Of a DNA stretch of 64,000 bases, positions 55,598-64,000 are shown one piece after another. The translations under genes and the position numbers were made by a program. The notes beneath the pieces are model-generated. The model did not search any database and was not told the origin of the DNA. It saw nothing but the letters and a program-made list of their open reading frames with translations. Source of the DNA: Physcia stellaris (taxonomy: Eukaryota; Ascomycota; Lecanoromycetes; Caliciales; Physciaceae). The stretch is taken from NCBI GenBank assembly GCA_018902385.1, contig JABSSW010000025.1, forward strand, positions 434,001 through 498,000, written 5' to 3'. Numbering within the stretch: position 1 is the stretch's first letter; every line of letters starts with the position of its first letter.

Positions 55598-58500
55598 TTA
55601 GTACTCCAGGAAGTTCCCCCTCCTCAACTTGTTTCTGAACTTCTCCACCTCCCTCAGGCAAACACTCGCAGCGATCCACGCGAAGCTCACGAGCCTACCC
55701 ACTTTCTTGTGCTTTTTAATCTCTTGATGGCCAACCCAGAGGCACGCGATACTTCGCTCCAAAGCTTCACTGGTCTCGGCCATGTCCTCGCCTTGCAAGA
55801 TATACTTGATGGTGTACTCGACGTTACGTTCATGGCGCTCTTTCATCGTGGTAGAGAAGTCGCGCTGGCGTTTGGATTGCGCCCCGTTCTTGCCAATGAT
55901 ATTGCCGCTAAAGACCTCGACTTCTGACACAAAGTGATGAGGCTGCGAGGAGTAGTCGAACATTATGTGCACTAGGTTATCCTCGTAACTGTGCAGTACT
56001 GTCAGCTTCGTAGATACGGATTGGTTGGAGTATAATGCTCACTCTTCCTTCATATTTCTTGCAAAATCAAGATAGTGCTCGTACTGGATCAATGCCGCCT
56101 TCTCCTTGACATATCTCCATATCGCATCTAAATGATTTCCCCAAGGGTTTAAATGACTATCTAAACGCTGTGGTTGCTGTATCTCCTTAAATAGTTGATG
56201 TTCGTCGATGGCGCGATAGAGCTTGCCCAGTACTTTTTGACTTGGATAGTACTTTGTAATTGGCGGAGCGTACTCATCCAACTCCTCGATCTCCTCTGTA
56301 TTCGCAAACTCGTCTACTTCTTCGATGCGAATAATGTTGTCCATGAGCACTCGAGGACCAGGTGCTTGAAAGTCAGGTTTGACCTTAGGGGCTCTTGGAA
56401 TAGCATCCAGATCGACCTATGTAATTGAGTAGAGCGCCCTTGCTTGTGTCATTAGAGCAGAACTTACTGAATTACCTGTCTTGGAAAAGTCTACGGCGGT
56501 AGAGTGAAGCTCTGCAAGCTTGATACAGTCTGGATGGAAAACTCCCTCATCATGGATATCGGCCAGGGTTTGGTGCAAAGATGCGATGCGACCCAACGCG
56601 TCATTCTCCATGAATTGAATAAAGAAATCCGACATGTCGCTGGGAACAACTTGTCGTCCAATATCGACTGGTTGTACGATAGGATAGTCTGCTGGCTCGG
56701 ACAGCTTCTGTGGGTACAGAGTATCATCATAGATGATGTTATATAGATCCCCTACTCGTGGTCAACACAGTGCCTCTGGTCTCAACAGAGTATGAAGAAA
56801 TGCAGTCCGCCCAATGTAATATACGGTTCCTCCAATGATAACAACTGCGACAACTGTGTTGGAAACTATGACGGATAGTAACTAATGCTGCATTTCGATA
56901 GTGACGAAAATTGCTTACCGTCAAGGTCTCCACCGCTTAATTGTGAGGGTAGATCTATATGTAGTCAGTCAGTGGTCGGGCCAAGAGTCGCTCAATTGCC
57001 TCAGGAAGTCATTACCTCTTTCTCCATGTTGACTAAACACGATACAGTTGTGTAATGCTCTCAACGGTGAGTCTTGTGGAACATCTATTGCATCAACGCA
57101 CTGTACGTCGCCGGGATGCAAAGCCGGACACCTCGTTACGACAACGCTTCCAGTGAGAATCAAAGTCCCTTCCGGGTTTTCTACACAGCAGTAGACCTGA
57201 CCCTCTTGAAGAAGTCCTGTCTCATCCATTATACCTGCGTTGCTCAAGTCAGAGGGTCCTCAAAGGCTTTGAAAAGACGTACCATAAACAGTCATCCCTT
57301 GGTCGACTCGGATACGCGAGCGATGCTTCAGTTCACGTAGTTCCACTAAGACACAGACTTCCAGAATATGTCTCAGAAAGTCATCTTCCGAGTATATGAT
57401 ACCTATGTCCTGAAGTTCGCGAACTAACCACGGCAGTTTGACGGATTGACCGACGTTGTTCCGTCGAAGAAAGCTTGCTGCATTCACGGGAGACAAGGTT
57501 GCGATGCGTAGTTGCTCTACGGCATGGTTCTGTAGCGCAAGGAATGATTCGTCGGGAACACCAAGGTCCTCAAGTATTTTTATCAACTGGCGGTTTAGAT
57601 ACATCGTCAGAGGTTTGAAGGCTGCACCACAGATCTCTATGTCCAATGCTGTGGATCCTTCGAATTTGATCATCGAAGGACGTAAATACATTGCATGGTC
57701 ATTGAGCCGGTTATCTAGCGAAATCATGCCCTTTGCACCTGACGCCTGTCAATGGTGAATGGACCGTTATGAGAGAGAGATTGACATACCTTGGAATCTA
57801 ATCTGGAGTAACGCAGGCTTCAACAAGCGAGATTGGCCGTACGCTTGATGAATGACTGCTAAAACGGAAGGTGAGCATGTGCCTACGCCGTCGCTGAATA
57901 CGCGGCCATTCCTCTTGATATCAGGCATCTTCCTGATCGCATCACTTGGTAAGGTGACAGAACTAAAGGTCTGGGAGAATGCTTGGCCGATCCTGGCGGC
58001 ACACCTTGCTGGCCATTGAATTGTGCTAAAGTCTCCAAGCCTGGCAATTACACCTCTCGCATACAGAAGCTGATTATCAATCACAAATGGAGCCATAAAC
58101 CAGCAGGTTTGGGCTCGAAGAGAAGAATGAGAGAACCCGAGGAACTGTGCAATATGTACGTTAGTTGTGGTGTCTTCAATATGCCTCGTTTGAACGAGTA
58201 TATCATAAATTGGAATATAGCTGATACAAGCGCGAGCCTAGGAGAATTTCCGATGTGTTTAGTCATTGCGAGTATACAAATAAGATCACGATTGGAGTGC
58301 TGTGTTAGTATACTATCTGCCGTTCGAGGTAGATTGCAAAGAGAGGTTTGTGCGCTGAATTTATATCTTGTACTAGATTAATGGAGCAAGCTAGGAGGGA
58401 AGCAGGAGGAACATATCGTGCTTGTAGAGATACTTTAATAGATCTGAAACATACCTCAAACCCCCGGCCTGCGATATTGATGTTCCCGTGCAGAACTCCC

Positions 58501-59990
58501 TTGAACCTTACATGATAGATCTTTTCTTGCGATGTTACTCTTTCGTACCAGATCTGTTCAGAGTTCTCATCTGAAAATCTGACTTGTAGAAAATAATCCG
58601 TATGTGAGCGGTACTTCCGAAGTACACGGTTCTTCATTTCAGGCTCGGGGCCATAGAGATAAATCCCCGTTGGAGTGACAACTGCTTTGTAGATTTGAGC
58701 AATATGCTCAGGTTGCTCTGAAAGTCCTTTGGAGTAAGATTGTTCTTTCACAATAGAAGCAACATTTTCCACCAGCTGATCGGAAAGCGTCTGAAGACTC
58801 AATTCAGAAGCATCGGTTGCTGGACCGGCATAAGGGATTTGCTCGGACAGCCTTTGGATAGCCTTTGCCACGACAGGCCAGCTGCTTTGTGTGGAAAGCT
58901 GTGATACAGCCTCCATAAGATCAACTACCCTTGATGGAGGAAGATAGCCGTTCTGAGCTAGCCTTTGGAGTTGGAATTTGGTACCAAAGGAGAGCTGCGC
59001 ATATTTGCCACCTGTGAGAGCATTGTTCAGTTTCGTCATTTGAACTGGGAAGGAATGGGTAGGATCAAATTCAACGGTTGTGTTATAGGCTACGCTCTGC
59101 GGTATCTCCTGTACTCGGTTGAGAGCTCTTACAGCTCTCATATCGCGGTTATCCGAGAGGGTGACCCGGTAACAGAGGCAGCTAGCGACGACCCTCCCGT
59201 GCGCTCCGTTGAGTGCGGATGTGCGCTTTCTCTTTACAGGGTTGTATGGTATTCGTGAACCAGGACGTTGTAAAGATAGCGCCAGCAGATCTTGCGCTAG
59301 CATCCCATCTTCAGTGGACGGCGAGGTCTTCTCGTAAATCCTAGGAGCTTCTGCTAGAGAAAATGATATCGACGGATTGTTTCGCTCTATATCTCCAGTC
59401 GCCATGGACTCGACGCTATCATATCGGATTATTAATTGTTGCTCGGGGGCCTCGATACCTGCGAGGTTCAATTTCATTACGACCGCACCGCGACCGAACA
59501 GTATACGCCCTTGGACGGCGGTCCGGAAATGGGTTCTAAAGACGGGTTTTCTGCTCGAGTAGCCCCATTGGCCGCAAGAAACCGTGTTAATTAGAAAAGC
59601 CCTTTGCGCGTTGGTTGAGTAGTCTAGCGCAGGAGGGTGTAGCCCTTTGATATGTATTCTCGCTAACCGACGAAGCTCTTGATTAGCTAGACTTGCTATC
59701 ACAAATCTATCGGGTATGTTGTAGCTTTTGCTACAGTAGACCGGTCTACCTAGATGGTAGAGCTTGACCTTAATGCGGGAGACTTGGCCGCCTAGCTGCA
59801 GTTGCCCGTGGACATCAAGGAACCGGTCACCCACGGCGGTATCAATAAATGTGAGAAGCGCAAACGCTTTGTTCTGGTGCTTTTCGACTCGAAAGGTAAA
59901 GATTCCAAGTTTGTTCAGATGAGGTTCGAAGAACTTCTTAGTCTGCCGCTCAGTCATAGCATGTTGGAGGTTTCGTACCATGACCTCCAT
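55598..59990 (-). CDS. Cellular RNA-dependent RNA polymerase (RNA silencing)
   Basis: Eight exons in phase: 59990-58455, 58144-57790, 57738-57283, 57234-57016, 56954-56919, 56751-56468, 56416-56043, 55988-55598; about 1216 residues. An RRM-like start (VMVRNLQHAMTERQTKKFF) precedes the RdRP domain: FLGFSHSSLRAQTCWFMAPF, DIKRNGRVFSDGVGTCS, QGAKGMISLD, MIKFEGSTALDIEICGAA, GLLQEGQVYCCVENP, and the catalytic loop LPSQLSGGDLDGDLYNIIYD. That loop is split by an intron, with a 36-base exon carrying most of it. Members (QDE-1, SAD-1 and RRP-3 groups) copy aberrant RNA to double strands for Dicer, in quelling or meiotic silencing. I cannot tell which subgroup this is. The first intron (310 bp) is unusually long. 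Confidence 0.93.
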
Positions 59991-60992
59991 AATGCCAGTA
60001 GCCTGAAGGACAAGCTAGAAAGCGCAAGCTTAGTATGAAGAGGGGCTGTAACAGTCGCAGGAATAGGATAAATGAGAAATAGGGAAGGCCGCGAGGACAG
60101 ATGCAACAAAAGAGAAGGTCGTGTCGGTGGATTGAGGCTGCAACAGAAGTGAGTGATTGGTACCAGCAGTCAAGCTCAGGAGCAGCCGCTGCAGGACCCC
60201 ATTAATGCGGCTCGCGTCAATTGGGTGATCAGAATCGCACAGCACTCAGCCGTTGAAACGACTCTTGCATACAGGAGATCGTTCCTCGACTCGCAAGTTC
60301 GCAGGGAACGTTTTTTCGTGCCATGTATTCGGTACTACGAACTGAAATGAAAGATTATGGTGAGGATAAGGATATCAATAAAACCCTAGCGGACGCGTCT
60401 GCCAAGACTTACTCGTAGTCACCTGGAAGTGGGTCACACCCAGTAATGGGTCACGGGTTAGGGTTACCCGCAAAAATAAAAATCCGCCAGGGTTAGGTTT
60501 TGGCTTTTTAGCCGGTAACCCTAACCCGTGACCCATTACTGGGTGTGACCCACTCCCAGGTGACTACGATTATACTTGGCATTCTCGTCTAGGGTTAAAG
60601 CACCTCATTTGTTTGCTACTCCTTGCCATCTACAGCACGAAGAACCGATCTACGACGTACATAAGAGTGTCAATTCGATGGGACAGTAGTAGCACTGCAT
60701 GCAGCAGGTCTCGGAAAGGTTGATGTCGCCATGTCTTGGGGCTTAGTCAGAGCAAGGCTGAGATGATAAATGCCGACTACCCCATTTTCTATCTGTCGCG
60801 AAAACTGGTAGAGATCACTACTATCTGAAAAGCTGTCAATGTGTCTTTCTCAATGACATTAGCACGGTAGAAATTTGCAGGTTGACCAGGATTGAAGCAT
60901 ATCTTGAGAAGCGCTGAACATTGAGGACAAAAGACGCGTGCTGCTTACAGCACTTCCAGAATTTCAAAGTTCAGAAGCTGAGTTGCAATAGA
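59991..60992. other. Divergent promoter region between RdRP and Dug3, with a MITE
   Basis: About 1 kb between two genes transcribed away from each other. It holds the MITE at 60412-60570. No other gene is seen. Confidence 0.6.
60412..60570. mobile_element. Pogo/Fot1-type MITE
   Basis: 159 bp, of which the outer 57 bases on each side are inverted repeats differing at about two positions. The arms begin CTCGTAGTCACCTGGAAGTG and ATCGTAGTCACCTGGGAGTG (the latter read on the minus strand). TA flanks both sides (60410-60411 and 60571-60572), the target of pogo-like elements. Weaker symmetry (GCCAAG...CTTGGC) extends about ten bases further out. There is no coding capacity. The arms match the right end of the Fot1-like element at 2230-2299. 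Confidence 0.88.
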
Positions 60993-62313
60993 ATGTGCCG
61001 TTTTCTGGTGAACTCAGGCCATTGTAGCCTCCCCCAACAATGACTGATACAAACTCAGGTCTACAAAGGTGCTTCCCCCATCCTCCTCTCCTCCCTGATA
61101 CTCGAGCCCCAACACTCAATCCTGACGCAATCCTACGACTCTCGTCTCCGCCTCGATACCCGTCGTCCTCACAATGGAGATGGTTTTGGCGTTGGCTATT
61201 ATACACCACCTTCGCTTGGACCTACTCCATGCATCTTCACTTCGACCATTCCAGCTTGGAATTGCATCAACCTGGAGCGTCTGGCCACCAAAACCACATC
61301 GTCTTTGATTTTCGCGCACGTTCGGGCAACAACCGAGGGATCCTTGTCGGACAGCAACTGCCACCCCTTCCGCAATGGAAGATTGATGTGGATGCACAAT
61401 GGCAACATTGGGTGCTGGAACCACGTAAAGCGGGCTGTCGCGATGGACGTCGACGCGAAGTGGTTCAACGGCGTCCAGGGTAACACGGACAGCGAATGGG
61501 CGTTTGCTTTGTTCCTTGACAGCCTGCAAAGAGCAGGCTGTGATCCCGACTCGCTTGGTCAGGAGGGAGACAGCGGGTTCGGGCATAAAGTGCTTAGAGA
61601 AGCCGTTTTGACGACCATACGGAGGATTAACGCCTTCATCAAGACTATTCCCGAGAAAATGAGAAATGACGAGGATACACGAAGCCTGCTGAACTTTGCA
61701 GTAACGGACGGGCAGAGTGTGATCTGCACGAGGTACGTGACTAGTGCTACTGATGAGGCTGCTAGCCTCTACTTCTCGAGTGGAACGAGTTGGAAGGAGG
61801 AGGGAAAAGGAACCTTCAAGATGGAACGCAGAGATAAAGGTGCCGACATAGTCCTGGTCGCAAGTGAGCCGTTGACTTTTGAACGAGGTAAATTATTTCT
61901 CCCTTCTCCAGGAGCAGTGAACCTGGAGATATCCATTTTTATGTGATTGGGGTCCTCGATTGCTGATTCTCGATCACCGCGCAGACAACTGGGTAACAGT
62001 GCCCACCAATTCGGTTTTGACGGTTCACAAACAAACTGTGATGATCCACCCCATTATCGACGAGTATTATAATCACAGTCCCTCATACAGTCGCTCTTCT
62101 GGGTTCGCCGTCTCTAAAGGCCTGGTCAGTACTGCTCCGGGAGCAACGGCGCCACCAGCTAAAGCAAGTGCACTGAGCCCAGCGACTGGAGGCCTGACAC
62201 CGATCACTGCGGGAGATGCTAAGATTATACCGAGCATCGATGGTCAAGGGAAAGAGCTACGAGAGAGGCTCGACGCGGTACAGAGGAAGGTGGCGAATGT
62301 TGGTGTATCGTGA
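60993..62313 (+). CDS. DUG3: Class II glutamine amidotransferase Dug3 (glutathione degradation)
   Basis: Exons 60993-61007, 61059-61887 and 61985-62313; introns 51 and 97 bp, in phase; 390 residues. The first exon is only 15 bases and encodes MCRFL. Cys2 is the N-terminal nucleophile of this Ntn-hydrolase class, exposed after Met removal. Exon 2 continues VYKGASPILLSSLILEPQHS, RRPHNGDGFGVGYY, SLIFAHVRATTEGSLSDSNC, HPFRNGRLMWMHNGNIGCW and GNTDSEWAFALFLD, all standard GATase_4/Dug3 blocks. In yeast Dug3 works with Dug2 to cleave the gamma-glutamyl bond of glutathione in the cytosol. The C-terminal 90 residues are Ala/Pro/Ser-rich and variable. Confidence 0.93.
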
Positions 62314-63652
62314 CATGCAACGCGGAAGTTGGCCCCGGAATCGGGGAGTCGTAAAAGTCAAATCTGGTGGATTCATCAAATGATCAGCATACATGGCGAA
62401 GATATCTTGATGGCCAAGACAGCTCATTCGAAGGCTCGCCAACGTATCTAGAATTATTGGGTTGCGCTCACACAAGCGCTCCGTAAATTTGACAATTTCC
62501 TAACCTAGGTGGAGGATTCCAAAAAACAGATAACAGATTCTTTAATACCTAAAGAAATAGGAGGACCGCTTCATAAATAAGCTGCATTTGCGGTGCAAAT
62601 CCGCCCAATTTTGCTGAAATTAAAAGCTTGTCAGGCCCAATGGTTCATTGAACACGGAGCGCGCGAGCACAGATGCTACCATTGAGGAGACGATTTATTA
62701 CAGGAGCGTGTCTTTATTATCGTGGAGTGCCACAAAGGGTAGTATCAGTCCAAATGCATAATCGCCATTGTTAAATCAATCCCGAATAGAAGCGGTATTT
62801 GCCAACTGTCTCGCTCTGGATGCGTTGTACATGCTAAGAGGTGACGGGCGATTAGATGTAGAAAGGAACGGTCGTACATTGAAAGATGAGTTTCACATGA
62901 TATTCAGCGTTGACGCAGGGGGCAACGTTCAAGCCATTCCTTCCATTTCCGTAAAGTGACTTGAGAAGATGACGACAGGGGACTGGGATTGTCGGATATT
63001 GGACGTATGAACGAGCGCGAGCAGATCCACGGACAGGTGCGCCTACTGATACTGAAGTATTATTTGTGTTGCCACATATTTGCCTGTGACAACTGACAAA
63101 GGGAGGAGTCACAGGATTGGTATTGATGCAAGGTGCTGGCGGTCGCCATGTGAAGATGAAATTTGTTGAAAGCAATACTTGGCGTATATGACGTAGCGCG
63201 ACCAGATGGACCCTTGAATTACGCGGATGGCTCCAAGCGGTTTAGCGGTCGCTGTACACGAAACGAAATGAAATGAGTCGCATATTTGACCAATGGGAGC
63301 TGGGGAGTGATGAGATCATGCCTCTGGAAGTTTGCTAGTGACCGCCCTGGCCTAGTTTCAATTATCTCAATCGCTCCTGCCACACCCCCCCTGGACGAAC
63401 CTGTTTTTGGCTGGCCGTCTCCCTGTAATCAAAAACCCACCCGCCTGTCAACAACATCAAATTTCTTCTTCTTCACTCAACGCCACATCTTCTTCCCCTT
63501 TCCCTCCATCACCCCTTTGATACCCAAACCCTCATCCATTCCTCACATCTTCTATTCTACCGCTGGCTTGATTAACCCAGTAGACTTACTTCCTGTGATT
63601 CCCTTTTCTTGCATTTGATACCCAGTGGCCTCGCAAGTCACATCACGCCATC
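62314..63652. other. Intergenic region, no gene supported
   Basis: No recognised gene. From about 63400 the plus strand is rich in C and T (TTCTTCTTC, CCTTTCCCTCC), a common fungal core-promoter/leader composition ahead of the gene starting at 63653. Confidence 0.55.
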
Positions 63653-64000
63653 ATGACCACCGTCAACCGCCCGACGAATGTGAAGCAAAAGGAGGAGGAC
63701 GTCAATCAGAAACTCCAGCTCTACGGCATCTATTCAGGTAAGTTATCGCCACATCATATGTCGAGGCCTCATCGTCGCCGTCCGTCATCCTACTGCGACT
63801 TACCATTAGGCCGTCAAACTGCGAGCGCAATCTATCGTCCATAACTAATCAATGGCTTTCTACAGCTTTTGCCAATGGCAAAGTACCATCAGTAAGTTGT
63901 ATCCTTGACCGGCTTACTCGGCCATCCTTGCTAACTATCGGGTTGCAGAACAAACAAATCGACATCGCTCTGAGCTCGGCCCTCAAAACAAAGCCTTTGG
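63653..64000 (+). CDS. DUF5923-like protein, N-terminal part (cut by window end)
   Basis: Three exons so far: 63653-63737, 63866-63891 and 63949 to the window edge. Joined they read MTTVNRPTNVKQKEEDVNQK, LQLYGIYSAFANGKVPSNKQ and IDIALSSALKTKPL. This start is one I associate with a large conserved fungal protein family carrying DUF5923 (possibly lipid-binding, BPI-like). I am moderately sure of the family and know no function. The second exon is just 26 bases. Both introns have clear GTAAGT donors and CTAAC/CTAAT branch sites. Confidence 0.65.

Noticed and set aside
59377-60350. Plus-strand open frames opposite the RdRP gene
   Set aside because: They are antisense shadows of a well-supported exon and its leader, without motifs or splice patterns of their own.
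60401-60580. MITE boundaries placed at GCCAAG...CTTGGC (180 bp)
   Set aside because: The TA flanks and the match to the Fot1 end both place the termini at 60412 and 60570. The outer symmetry is weaker and may be chance.

Overview
The window looks like filamentous ascomycete (Pezizomycotina) nuclear DNA. Introns are mostly 47-70 bp with GTAnGT/YAG ends, the gene families are fungal (DUF7703 membrane protein, Zn2Cys6 regulator, Mgm1, RdRP, Dug3), and there is a long AT-rich block of repeat DNA carrying C-to-T/G-to-A decay of the RIP (repeat-induced point mutation) type. I cannot name the species; Leotiomycetes or Dothideomycetes is a guess.

Layout. 1-2299: a decayed Fot1/pogo DNA transposon, minus strand, running off the left edge. 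2300-27900: an accessory-looking region of sparse genes: a secreted berberine-bridge-type FAD oxidase (4267-6076), a Ser/Thr-rich secreted protein (7038-7918), a DUF7703 seven-TM-like protein (9970-11160), a terpene cyclase relic (13677-14889), a Zn2Cys6 regulator (17194-19198), a TLC-domain membrane protein (20279-21112), a secreted Cys-containing protein (21342-21887), a small unrecognised protein (22845-23245) and an F-box-like gene (25481-26885). The oxidase, regulator and cyclase relic could be remains of a terpenoid cluster. 27915-31865: two convergent mitochondrial genes, glycine cleavage H protein and the inner-membrane dynamin Mgm1.

32150-47337: about 15 kb of AT-rich DNA that resolves into a nest. 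A hAT transposon (32769-47337, 8-bp target duplication) was entered by LTR element A (34329-37397, TAAAC duplication) and separately by LTR element B (37866-46456, TCGTG duplication). B was in turn entered by Ty1/copia element C (38052-43927, AAAAC duplication). hAT, B and C are heavily mutated; A keeps ordinary base composition. The mutation context is unusual: CpT and CpC are almost gone while CpA and CpG remain, unlike the CpA preference of classical RIP.

47511-64000: denser housekeeping region: mitochondrial ribosomal protein bS6m, an Mpv17/PMP22-family membrane protein, a small secreted protein, a SprT-like protein, an eight-exon RNA-dependent RNA polymerase (minus), Dug3 glutamine amidotransferase divergent from it, and the start of a DUF5923-like gene cut by the right edge. 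A 159-bp MITE between RdRP and Dug3 has ends nearly identical to the end of the Fot1-like element at the left edge of the window.

Exon boundaries were placed by eye from splice signals, reading phase and family similarity. No searches were run.
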